A stretch of 31,724 nt of DNA from a virus, in IMG/VR virus record IMGVR_UViG_3300044729_002795, positions 1 through 31,724 of that record; one strand, written 5' to 3'. Below, piece after piece: positions 21,170-27,667 of this stretch (the first letter of the stretch is position 1; each line of letters begins with the position of its first letter). Position numbers and translations under genes: made by a program. A model generated the notes under the pieces. That model made no database searches. It saw nothing but the letters and a program-made list of their open reading frames with translations, and was not told where the DNA came from.

Positions 21170-21591
21170 TAGCTTCTCTCACAGGTGGCCATGGTAGCGA
21201 GGCCGGGCACTCGCAGCCTGAGAGTATCGCTACCCGTCCATGCCTCCCTGGCTTTGCCTTGGCAAGTCTTGTACCATTGGTATTTGACCTGAGATAGAAA
21301 GTAAGGCAGGTGAGTAAATACAATCATTATGGCATGAAGCCTGCTAGCCGTAGTTCTCGTTTGCCAGCCACAATCGCTGATCCATACCGTCTGCTCTGCC
21401 GGCCTGATTGCGGCAATCTCGCTACCGTGAAGCCTGACGCTGATGATACGCTGATAGCCGATCGTGTGAGCGATGCCATGATGAGACTGTTCAACAGTGG
21501 TATTTCCTGACTTGAAATAGACGCCATCATAGTCAGCCTTGCCAATAAGATCATTAATGGCACTGATCATCTGCTCTTCGATTTTACGCAT
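21154..21591 (-). CDS. Conserved phage protein (145 aa)
   Basis: The N-terminal hundred residues follow a family I recognise in many phages: MRKIEEQMISAINDL, then YFKSGNTTVE, VRLHGSEIAAI and ISDCGWQTRTTASRLHAIM. The usual family ends about there. The remaining 45 residues (YQWYKTCQGKAREAW onwards) look unrelated and end inside regulon element 5, whose TTAA supplies the stop codon. The tail may be a readthrough extension gained when the promoter was inserted. The function is unknown. Confidence 0.65.
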   Translation of the reverse strand: MRKIEEQMISAINDLIGKADYDGVYFKSGNTTVEQSHHGIAHTIGYQRIISVRLHGSEIAAIRPAEQTVWISDCGWQTRTTASRLHAIMIVFTHLPYFLSQVKYQWYKTCQGKAREAWTGSDTLRLRVPGLATMATCERSYLTNC

Positions 21592-21599
21592 TGTGTGAT

Positions 21600-21614
21600 C
21601 CGGCTTGCTGCCGG
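21600..21614 (-). promoter_or_regulatory. Leader hairpin before start codon, copy 3
   Basis: The minus strand reads CCGGC-AGCAA-GCCGG, eight bases before ATG 21591. It is identical to copy 2 and lacks an adjacent regulon promoter, so this gene is probably co-transcribed with the 21640-21879 gene. Confidence 0.75.
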
Positions 21615-21639
21615 TCGAAAAGGAGTTAAAGGGAAGGAG

Positions 21640-21879
21640 TTAAAGAGGTAGTGCGTAGTGAGTGTGAGCACCTGGCGCGATGTGCGGCTGGTAGAAAGTA
21701 ACGCCTATGCGCTTCAGTGTCCCGTCCCTCCTGTTGCCGGCATAATAAATGGCATGGCTGAAAAATTGATCCGTCATACTCCAACCCAGATCACGCAATC
21801 TCTTGCTCATGCTTGTTTCGCCGCAAGGCATTTGCACAAGGTCTGAAACATCGATTGGCGTAGTAGACTGCTGGCTCAT
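21640..21879 (-). CDS. Hypothetical protein (79 aa)
   Basis: The product begins MSQQSTTPIDVSDLVQMPCG and contains TSMSKRLRDLGWSMTDQFFS, ending HTHYALPL. The 'M..RL..LGW' helix could be part of a small helix-turn-helix or an adaptor, but this is not sure. It follows leader hairpin copy 4 and regulon element 6. Confidence 0.5.
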   Translation of the reverse strand: MSQQSTTPIDVSDLVQMPCGETSMSKRLRDLGWSMTDQFFSHAIYYAGNRRDGTLKRIGVTFYQPHIAPGAHTHYALPL

Positions 21880-21887
21880 TGTGTGAC

Positions 21888-21902
21888 CCGGCTTGCTGCC
21901 GG
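21888..21902 (-). promoter_or_regulatory. Leader hairpin before start codon, copy 4
   Basis: The minus strand reads CCGGC-AGCAA-GCCGG, eight bases before ATG 21879. One base of the spacer differs from copies 2 and 3 (GTCACACA against ATCACACA). Confidence 0.75.
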
Positions 21903-21918
21903 TCGTTTCAACAATGCA

Positions 21919-21981
21919 ATCCTACAGCCTCTTGCCCTGAGCGTGGCACGCTTGCTCTTAAACGCTTAACAGTTTGTAAGG
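21919..21981 (-). promoter_or_regulatory. Regulon element 6
   Basis: On the plus strand, GCTTAACAGTTTGTAAGG (21964-21981) lies 11 bases from the perfect palindrome AGCGTGGCACGCT (21940-21952). Fifteen bases further is the complement of TAGGAT (21919-21924). It drives the 79-residue gene and probably the 145-residue gene after it. Confidence 0.75.
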
Positions 21982-22043
21982 TGTCCCTCATCGCATGAGG
22001 TTTTGGTTGCAGTTCGCCCCTGGCGTGACCTGTTGCCGTATTC

Positions 22044-22241
22044 TCATTCCCCCCACTCCCCCTCCCGCTCGCAGCGCACCACGAGGCTCCCTGGCCCGCT
22101 CAGCTCGATCGCTGCCCGTTGTGCTGCCTCCCTGCCGGCAGCCGTGATGCGCCAGCGGTCTCCAGAGCGCATGGTGAGCGTGAATGGCTCACAGGGCCCC
22201 TGGGGCCCCCTCTGCGGGGGCTTGCTTGAATGTGCCATCAT
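22044..22241 (-). CDS. Hypothetical protein (65 aa)
   Basis: The product has a proline-rich start and a beta-like core (CEPFTLTMRSGDRWRITAAG), a helix (REAAQRAAIEL) and a strand SLVVRCERE. It starts 25 bases from, and divergent to, the plus-strand membrane gene at 22266. No Shine-Dalgarno sequence is evident. The family is not recognised; composition makes it more likely real than the plus-strand shadow frame. Confidence 0.45.
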   Translation of the reverse strand: MMAHSSKPPQRGPQGPCEPFTLTMRSGDRWRITAAGREAAQRAAIELSGPGSLVVRCEREGEWGE

Positions 22242-22265
22242 GTCTGTGCGTTAAGAGGCGTGTCC

Positions 22266-22559
22266 GTGTCCGCGAGCGAGCCGCAGCAGGACGGGCCGTT
22301 AAGGGCCTGGGCACCGTCGATTATTGGGGTAGCTGCCCTGCTGCTTTCTGCCATGCAATCGCACCACGGCGGAAGTAGTAAGCTAATCGATCAGCTACAG
22401 AAAAACAATGAAGAGCTTGCCACGGTCGGCGCAACACTAAAAATCGTGTGCGAGCGACTTGAGAAGAAGGATGAAGCAGATAAAAAGCGGGACGATCGCC
22501 TGACAGAAGTAGAAACTACCCAGGCGCGGATTCTTCAACGCCTGGGCATGGATCCTTGA
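22266..22559 (+). CDS. Membrane-anchored coiled-coil protein (possible lysis-related)
   Basis: The start is GTG at 22266, seven bases after AAGAGG; an in-frame GTG at 22260 would have almost no spacing. The 97-residue product has a short N-terminal segment, one transmembrane helix (APSIIGVAALLLSAM, about residues 14-28) and a long coiled coil (LIDQLQKNNEELATVGATLK to the C-terminus). This layout fits an inner-membrane spanin or a holin accessory protein, but no cysteine or lipobox partner is visible nearby. It is the only plus-strand gene in its neighbourhood and converges on the 31-residue peptide gene. Confidence 0.65.
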   Translation: MSASEPQQDGPLRAWAPSIIGVAALLLSAMQSHHGGSSKLIDQLQKNNEELATVGATLKIVCERLEKKDEADKKRDDRLTEVETTQARILQRLGMDP

Positions 22560-22562
22560 ATG

Positions 22563-22658
22563 CTAGCTGGTTAAAACCGTAGCAACACAGAAAAAGGCAA
22601 GGCCTAGTACAATCACTAGAGTTAGCCCTAGAAAGAATGAAAGCAGCAAGTCTTCCAT
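22563..22658 (-). CDS. 31-residue single-span membrane peptide after the haloperoxidase gene
   Basis: The ATG lies one base after the haloperoxidase stop (TAACATG), so translation is probably coupled. The product is MEDLLLSFFLGLTLVIVLGL followed by AFFCVATVLTS: almost one transmembrane helix with a short acidic N-terminus and one cysteine. Its size resembles small thylakoid or cytochrome complex subunits, but I cannot match it to a known one. It could anchor or regulate the haloperoxidase, or act as a small holin-like peptide. Confidence 0.6.
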   Translation of the reverse strand: MEDLLLSFFLGLTLVIVLGLAFFCVATVLTS

Positions 22659-22659
22659 G

Positions 22660-23916
22660 TTACGGCGTCCCGTCAAGTACGATCAGCTTGCCATCCACAC
22701 CAAAGAATGCCGTTATTCCAAGGAATTGAGGGCTAGTAACATTTTGGCGCCTGAGATACTCTAGCGCATACTTCTCCCCAATCCGCAACCCGCTCGTCAT
22801 ATCGCGCTGATAATGAATGCCGTCGAATCCGCGACCCACAGTCATGTGCCACATCATAAGATCGATCTCTTCGTGTAGATGCTCGATCCCAAGTGATGGT
22901 ACGGGGCCATTAGCGAACCAGGCTTTAAGTATGGTTCCCCATACGCCGGCATCGACAGCGTGACCGCTAGGGTCGGCACTATGAAGTGGGCATCCTGCGG
23001 CCAGGGGCGTCGGCAAGTAGTGCCCGATCTGATCAACAATCCATCCCGCCAGTCTCAGGAAAGCCTCGTTCAGCTCTCCCCGGCAGGCCTGAGGCCACAG
23101 CTCCTCAGGGCGCGGCCGGCGAAAAACAGTATATTTCAGGTGCCAGGCATGCTCTCCTGCTGCGAGCATGACCTGTCCCATGGCCCCAGCCATTTCCCAT
23201 ATCCCACCAGGGCCAACAAAGGCGTCTTCGTTTTTAGCGACAGGGAAACGTGTGGACCTAGGGGCATTGGCTGCCACCAGGATCTCCATAACGCATCGCC
23301 CGATGAATCCGGGTGAATCCTGATGCGCGAAACTCCCAATATCCCTTAGGGTGACAGGGATTGCAGCTCCCGCCGCTAGTCGCTGCGGTTCAGGAATCCG
23401 CCCACTCTGCAGGGCTTCCCATGCTGCATAATTGCCCCCGTATTCACCGATGCGTGTGCGAGTGGCGAACGAGAATGGCTCACCCCAACCCGTCGGGATC
23501 TTGGCGTAAATCAGTTTTCCGATTCGATCAGCACCGACCCTCGCCGGATTCATGCGGAATAGGCCATTTGGTCCGTCAGCCATGAGTAGTCGATTGTTCT
23601 TGCCGAAGTCGGCAAGCATCCGTGCCCCGCGCATGGCAATGGGGTGCTCATTGATGCCCGCAAGCGGCACGTCCCGAAGCAAGACGATCAGCCCGAGCAG
23701 GGCCAGTTCAGCCGCAGTCCGCACACTTTCATTAGATGGCGTTCCGGGGACTGGTGGGGTATCGGTATTGCCGTACCCTGCTTGTGGTGACACGATGCGG
23801 CGCGGGCCTGGCAGGCTCATCGCATTCATTTTGTCATGCCGGAGAGTACGATTAGGTTCTGCTAAGGCATCGGCTAAGGCATCGGCAGAATGCCCTTTGG
23901 TGAAAAAGGTTGACAT
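22660..23916 (-). CDS. Vanadium-dependent haloperoxidase
   Basis: This 418-residue protein of the PAP2/haloperoxidase superfamily oxidises halides with hydrogen peroxide. All vanadate-site elements are visible: HLKYTVFRRPRPEE (Lys261, Arg269), PSGHA (Ser317, Gly318, His319), and GRGFDGIHYQRD (Arg362, His368). SFAHQDSPGFIGRC earlier in the chain is typical of bacterial family members. I chose ATG 23916 (MSTFFTKGHSADAL), since the longer frame to 23982 would cross the promoter. There is no signal peptide, so it is probably cytoplasmic in the infected cell or carried in virions. It has its own regulon promoter (element 7) and a coupled membrane peptide gene. Halide preference cannot be read from sequence. 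Confidence 0.92.
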   Translation of the reverse strand: MSTFFTKGHSADALADALAEPNRTLRHDKMNAMSLPGPRRIVSPQAGYGNTDTPPVPGTPSNESVRTAAELALLGLIVLLRDVPLAGINEHPIAMRGARMLADFGKNNRLLMADGPNGLFRMNPARVGADRIGKLIYAKIPTGWGEPFSFATRTRIGEYGGNYAAWEALQSGRIPEPQRLAAGAAIPVTLRDIGSFAHQDSPGFIGRCVMEILVAANAPRSTRFPVAKNEDAFVGPGGIWEMAGAMGQVMLAAGEHAWHLKYTVFRRPRPEELWPQACRGELNEAFLRLAGWIVDQIGHYLPTPLAAGCPLHSADPSGHAVDAGVWGTILKAWFANGPVPSLGIEHLHEEIDLMMWHMTVGRGFDGIHYQRDMTSGLRIGEKYALEYLRRQNVTSPQFLGITAFFGVDGKLIVLDGTP

Positions 23917-23940
23917 TGGAGGGGATCTGTTACAGAAAGA

Positions 23941-24002
23941 ACAATAGCACTGATCCCGTAGCGTGCAACGCTCAGACCCCAAGGGCTTAACATTTAATCA
24001 CA
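23941..24002 (-). promoter_or_regulatory. Regulon element 7 (haloperoxidase promoter)
   Basis: On the plus strand, GCTTAACATTTAATCACA (23985-24002) lies 12 bases from AGCGTGCAACGCT (23960-23972), followed by the complement of TGCTATTGT (23941-23949). Read on the minus strand it gives GTTGCA, 17 bases, TATTGT: a well-spaced -35/-10 pair. The start codon is about 24 bases after the -10 box. Confidence 0.8.
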
Positions 24003-24261
24003 AAGCAGACTTTCGCATGAACTCCTCAAACGTCAGCGAGCGAGCTGGTTTCGCCTCCTCTGCCGGCACCCAGCACCATTTGCCACCATCAAACCAGCCG
24101 ACGCGATCATCGACGCGATCTGCGGGCTGTGCTGTGCGAGCGGTGCGTTTTCGCCACCATCCGCGATCAGCATAGAAAATCTGCCCGATCGGAATGTTCT
24201 TGAAACGCTGTCGTCTCGATCCCAAATCGGCGGGTCGGGTGCTGGGGTCAATCAGTTGCAT
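23998..24261 (-). CDS. Hypothetical protein (87 aa)
   Basis: I chose ATG 24261 (MQLIDPSTRPADLGSR), which overlaps the HNH-like gene by 14 bases. The product has a 'F..ip.Gq.FyaDRGWWRK' strand region and WFDGGKWCWVPAEE, a compact aromatic-rich fold, then a helix SLTFEEFMRKSAL. I recall similar 'f..ip.G..F......w.K' small proteins in phages, with unknown function. It is the last gene of the long operon and its end overlaps the haloperoxidase promoter. Confidence 0.6.
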   Translation of the reverse strand: MQLIDPSTRPADLGSRRQRFKNIPIGQIFYADRGWWRKRTARTAQPADRVDDRVGWFDGGKWCWVPAEEAKPARSLTFEEFMRKSAL

Positions 24262-24754
24262 CGCTCTCCTCTGCCGGCTCCTCCGGCTCAGGTACCCAGC
24301 TCTTGAGCGCCTGGCGCTTGGCCGCGATGGCCTCCTGCCGGCTGTCGAACTGCCCAACAACGCGGTCCCTGATCCTCGCTGTCCACAGCCCCGAGGTCCG
24401 GGAGTAGCTCAGGCCGCCCCTCAGCCACATAGGCCGTGCCGCGGCCCTGCCGCGCCTGTAGCGGCGCGTGAAGACCTCGGGGGAGAGGCTGAGGTTGGCG
24501 AGGCGCAGGTTCAATGGGTCCCCATCGAGAGGCGTGACGTGCTGAGCAGGGGCGGTGCCATGATACAACGCCCAGACAATAGCCCCAGCAGGATAGTACT
24601 TCCCATCAATGCACAGCACGGGCCTCCCCTTCGCCGGCAGGAATACGGTATCACCCGCACGGCGCGGCCCGCGACTGATAAGATACTTGATGGAACCGTC
24701 GATTGGGTTGTAGTGATAACGCTCTCTGAGGAGCGCGATAGGGGGGAGGGTCAT
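24248..24754 (-). CDS. HNH-endonuclease-like protein, first motif altered
   Basis: This 168-residue protein starts at ATG 24754 in ATGA. It follows the layout of phage HNH endonucleases with an AP2-like C-terminal part: YHYNPIDGSIKYL, a glycine-bearing strand region (GRPVLCIDGKYYPAGAIVWA), HVTPLDGDPLNLRLANLSL, then GLWTARIRDRVVGQFDSRQE and AIAAKRQAL. In the family the sequence before the tryptophan is usually 'aHrlvW'. Here it is AGAIVW, so the first catalytic histidine appears missing. It may be inactive as a nuclease and kept as a DNA-binding protein. It lies inside the early operon without a break. Confidence 0.75.
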   Translation of the reverse strand: MTLPPIALLRERYHYNPIDGSIKYLISRGPRRAGDTVFLPAKGRPVLCIDGKYYPAGAIVWALYHGTAPAQHVTPLDGDPLNLRLANLSLSPEVFTRRYRRGRAAARPMWLRGGLSYSRTSGLWTARIRDRVVGQFDSRQEAIAAKRQALKSWVPEPEEPAEESDATD

Positions 24755-26139
24755 GGGCTGGTTTCCCCCCTGTTGGCGGCGGGCACCGGGAGCGCCCAGT
24801 GGGGGAGCCAGTGGGTAGGGCGCCAAGGATTATTCAGGGCACTCGCTAAGTCGAGCTTGCGCCAATGGTCGTAAATGCCATCGTTGGCCGCCCACCAGCA
24901 CATCCCCTTTTCGCCAAGATCCTCCGCCTCCGGCAGCCGCTCACTCACCGGCACCGGCTGCACCGCAGCGCCGCCCCAGCGGGCAAGCTCCTTGCGTGCC
25001 AGGTCAAGGGCAGTATCGAAGTCTCCATACCACATAAAACGCTCGCCCTGGTCACCGACTGCTACGTGCTGATCCCATAGGCGATCCTTCAGCGCGTACC
25101 ATTCTTCATCGCTGATTTCTGCCCCCGCCGACACCGCCCGCACCGCAGCGCCGCCCCAGCGGGCAAGCACGGCGCGGGCGTAAGCAAGGGCGCCGGTGTT
25201 GAGTGAGACCCTGTAAAGGCCGGGTCCTACCGGCGTGCCATACGACGCCAACCGCGACACTGTGGCCAGATCGTCTCTGAACTGCTGGGGCATCAGCTCT
25301 AGCAGCTGCTCATCCGTCAGCCCCGCCTCGCGGGTGGCGGCCGGCGGGGTGGCTTGGCGCAGCAGGGCAGCGGCGCGGATGCTCATGCGGGCCCAGTCGG
25401 GGCGGTTTACGTCGTTGGCGTACTCGTAGTGACGCTCGAGCCAGATCGCCAGCGCCTCCCGCTCTTTCATATCCGCCGGCTCTACTATCGGCGCGGTGGT
25501 GGCGCCCACGGCCGGCGGGGTGGCCAGGGCGGCAATAGCAGCATCGGCAATCTCCCCTACCCGGTCGTCGTCTTCAGCTATCGGGCTGAAATCATCTTGT
25601 CCCATTGTTCCGATTCCCCAAGCGCTCCACACACGCAGGCAGTCGTATGCACTACCTCCCAGTGCGTCTGCTATGGCCGCCTTCACCTGTTCGCGAGTGG
25701 TGTCCGGTGCGGCCGGCGGGGTGTAGTGACCGCGCCATCTCTGCAGCGCCCGGCGGATGCGTGGCAATTGGCTTGCTCGTAGGCCCAACTCAAGATCGAT
25801 TTCAGTCAGCGCTTCTTCCGCCATCTCCAGCGCCCGGATCAGCTCCGGCGGCACGATCGGCGTGGTGGGGCAGCTACAAGCGCCGGGAAGTGGGCAGCCG
25901 CGAGGTTCTAGTGGTGGGGCCGGCGGGGTGGCCAGGGCAGCGCGGGTGCAATCCACTACAGCCTGAAATCTTGGCCCGTCGTTGGTGTCGATAACGTCGT
26001 CGTCAATAGCCTGTAACAGCTCCTTGCACAACGCCCTCCAGTCGGGCGCGGCCGGCAACGGCGTGGGGTCAGTCATTGGGGGTCTTTGTGGTGGATACAC
26101 AGTTAGATTCTTACCAAAGAATTCATCGGGGTCACTCAT
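24751..26139 (-). CDS. Modular phage protein with C-terminal DUF551-like domain
   Basis: I chose ATG 26139 (MSDPDEFFGKNL), overlapping the upstream stop by eight bases. The 462-residue protein is built from helical blocks joined by Pro/Ala linkers (ATPPA, TPPAA). Blocks include REQVKAAIADALGGSAYD, DMKEREALAIWLERHYEYAN and LTDEQLLELMPQQFRDDLAT. The end VPVSERLPEAEDLGEKGMCW then THWLPHWALP is a DUF551-type ending common in phage accessory proteins. The linker DNA (GGCCGGCGGGGTGG) and a 29-base exact repeat suggest block exchange. The function is unknown. Confidence 0.7.
   Translation of the reverse strand: MSDPDEFFGKNLTVYPPQRPPMTDPTPLPAAPDWRALCKELLQAIDDDVIDTNDGPRFQAVVDCTRAALATPPAPPLEPRGCPLPGACSCPTTPIVPPELIRALEMAEEALTEIDLELGLRASQLPRIRRALQRWRGHYTPPAAPDTTREQVKAAIADALGGSAYDCLRVWSAWGIGTMGQDDFSPIAEDDDRVGEIADAAIAALATPPAVGATTAPIVEPADMKEREALAIWLERHYEYANDVNRPDWARMSIRAAALLRQATPPAATREAGLTDEQLLELMPQQFRDDLATVSRLASYGTPVGPGLYRVSLNTGALAYARAVLARWGGAAVRAVSAGAEISDEEWYALKDRLWDQHVAVGDQGERFMWYGDFDTALDLARKELARWGGAAVQPVPVSERLPEAEDLGEKGMCWWAANDGIYDHWRKLDLASALNNPWRPTHWLPHWALPVPAANRGETSP
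24960..24988. repeat. 29-bp exact direct repeat, copy 1
   Basis: These bases are identical to 25140-25168, in frame at a period of 180 bases, and encode LARWGGAAV twice in the modular protein. Confidence 0.9.
25140..25168. repeat. 29-bp exact direct repeat, copy 2
   Basis: This is the second copy of 24960-24988. The segment between the copies is one 60-residue module. Confidence 0.9.
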
Positions 26140-26506
26140 TGGTCGTGGGCTCCGTGGGGGTGGGAAAGGGGCGCAGCGCATAATTGCACTTATGCGTAAA
26201 GTCATCACCCGGCCATTGTTCCCCATCTTCATCGTATCCGTCTTCGTCTAACTCGCCTGCTCGTTTCTTTACGTCAGTCTCTACCGTTTGATGGGTGGCT
26301 ATCCCGGCAAAAACCTCAGTCACCTCGTCGGACCATCCGTCATCGATGGAATCAAGGTAGCTATCAATAGCAGCTTCTGCCGCTTTGTCGCGCTCTTTTT
26401 CGGTCCTCCAGAACGTAAGCCCGTCGTTGGGGTCGTACAGGAAAAACCTGTACTCTTTGCTTGGGCTTTGTTTGAAATCTTTGGGTGCGTTGGTGCTGCT
26501 AGCCAT
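26132..26506 (-). CDS. Acidic conserved phage protein (124 aa)
   Basis: The product contains EYRFFLYDPNDGLTFWRTEK, DKAAEAAIDSYLD, GWSDEVTEVFAGIATHQTVE and a very acidic stretch (ELDEDGYDEDGEQWPGDD), ending CNYALRPFP. The pattern 'f.f..p..g..f..t...A...A......d..dGWs.eV..v..G' followed by 'y.L.p' is widespread in enteric and aquatic phages as an early hypothetical protein. It overlaps both neighbours by about eight bases (ATGANTGA-type), so it is translated with them. Confidence 0.65.
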   Translation of the reverse strand: MASSTNAPKDFKQSPSKEYRFFLYDPNDGLTFWRTEKERDKAAEAAIDSYLDSIDDGWSDEVTEVFAGIATHQTVETDVKKRAGELDEDGYDEDGEQWPGDDFTHKCNYALRPFPTPTEPTTNE

Positions 26507-26879
26507 TGGTCGTCTCCGTGGATGTGGGTTGGGGTGCCCCGCCGTCTAGCTCGGCGGCGATGGCGAGCAGTTTGGTGCGGACTTCCTGGCGAGCCCAGAT
26601 AGCTAAATTGAGATCTCTCCGTGCTTGCGCACGTTCAGGCCAAACGGGCACATCGAATGGAGGGTGGAGCTGTTCTTCCGGCACCACCTGATCCACCAGG
26701 GCGCGGATGGCGGCGGCGATGCCAGCGCGATCAATGCAAAGGCTGCAGCCGTTCCAGTAGGAGTCAGCTGGATGACACGGAGGATCGTTGCACTGATCCC
26801 ATTCCCTGATGCATCCGGTCTTGGCTTGGGCCATTAGCACCGCCTGAGCGGCGGGGGAAAGCGGGCGGGGGGTGCTCAT
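26499..26879 (-). CDS. Hypothetical protein (126 aa), cysteine-bearing
   Basis: I chose ATG 26879 (MSTPRPLSPAAQAVLMAQAK) because it forms ATGA with the upstream stop; the longer frame would overlap that gene. The product has four cysteines in a short stretch (CIREWDQCNDPPCHP and CSLC), possibly metal-binding, then helices (AGIAAAIRALVDQVV, RAQARRDLNLAIWARQEV). The start 'PL.P.AqAVl.A' and 'AG.AAALRAL.d' are common in phage accessory proteins. The role is unknown. Confidence 0.6.
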   Translation of the reverse strand: MSTPRPLSPAAQAVLMAQAKTGCIREWDQCNDPPCHPADSYWNGCSLCIDRAGIAAAIRALVDQVVPEEQLHPPFDVPVWPERAQARRDLNLAIWARQEVRTKLLAIAAELDGGAPQPTSTETTNG

Positions 26880-27667
26880 CGCTGCGCCTCCCGCTCCAGA
26901 TCGGCGGCGACATAGTAGGAATGGCCCACGCTGCGCAGCCATTTGGCCACTGCGAAGAGTACGGCTCTAGTTGCAGGGCAGGGGCGGCCAATGATCGGCT
27001 CGTTCCCGATGATGTCGGAGATGGTATCCACCAGCCCCCCATCGCCCGCCGGGGCCTGGTTGGGCTCGGGCTCGGGGGTGGGCTCCGCCATCAGCTCACG
27101 GATCGCCCGGCGCAGGGTGTTGAGGATCTCAGGGATAACGATGGGGCGCAAGGCCTCCACCATGTCTAGGGCGATGCCGTGCAGCGTCTGGAAGTCGTCC
27201 GGCTCGGGCTCGGGGGTGCTGCGCTGCTCGGCGCGGCCGGCTGCTAGGCCACGCTGGAAGCCGTGGTCATGTAAGGCCCGGTGAGCGGCCTCGGCCTGAT
27301 CCAGCAGCTCACCCTTCCATCCTGCGTCCGGCTGCGCATGTCTCCTTGCCTTCAACATCACCTCCCACAGCTCATCATCCGACGGCACCGCCGCTGGCGG
27401 GGTGGGGATGGTGGTGGGGGGCACTTGGACAGGCGCTACCCGCTCCGCCTCCAGCGCCTCGACGCGGGAGAGTATATCAAGACTCGCCTTGACTGTATGC
27501 TCGATAGCCATGGCGAGCGCGTTAAACCGTTCTTCGTGCCTTTCAATGTGAGCCGAAAAAGCGCCGTCCATTTGATTGAGCCTGATGTCGTTCCTTGCAA
27601 TGCGAGCTAAATCCTCGCTCAAGCAGGCATCCACCGAGTCAAACCTAGCCCTGGTAGCTTCATCCAT
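26876..27667 (-). CDS. Modular coiled-coil protein of unknown function (263 aa)
   Basis: I chose ATG 27667 (MDEATRARFDSVDACLSEDL); it overlaps the end of the small membrane protein gene. Residues 1-75 form a coiled coil. A Pro/Thr linker (PPTTIPTPPAAVP), a helical block with ELWEVMLKARRHAQPDAGWK, a second linker (EPEPDD) and a C-terminal block (PATRAVLFAVAKWLRSVGHS, YYVAADLEREAQR) follow. The linkers and block ends resemble those of the 24751-26139 gene product, so the two seem to share an assembly logic. The function is unknown. Confidence 0.6.
   Translation of the reverse strand: MDEATRARFDSVDACLSEDLARIARNDIRLNQMDGAFSAHIERHEERFNALAMAIEHTVKASLDILSRVEALEAERVAPVQVPPTTIPTPPAAVPSDDELWEVMLKARRHAQPDAGWKGELLDQAEAAHRALHDHGFQRGLAAGRAEQRSTPEPEPDDFQTLHGIALDMVEALRPIVIPEILNTLRRAIRELMAEPTPEPEPNQAPAGDGGLVDTISDIIGNEPIIGRPCPATRAVLFAVAKWLRSVGHSYYVAADLEREAQR

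Noticed and set aside
21986-22004. Hairpin CCTCAT-CGC-ATGAGG followed by TTTT as a plus-strand terminator
   Set aside because: The stem is only six pairs, the T run is short, and no plus-strand gene ends before it.
22003-22254. Plus-strand frame before the membrane coiled-coil gene
   Set aside because: It overlaps the small minus-strand gene, has no ribosome site, and ends just before the true GTG start.
24194-24874. Plus-strand frame of 226 codons opposite the HNH-like gene
   Set aside because: It is a shadow; the minus strand has an unbroken series of overlapping genes.
24960-25168. 29-base direct repeat as phage attachment sites
   Set aside because: Both copies are in frame inside one gene and encode a repeated protein segment; no integrase was seen.
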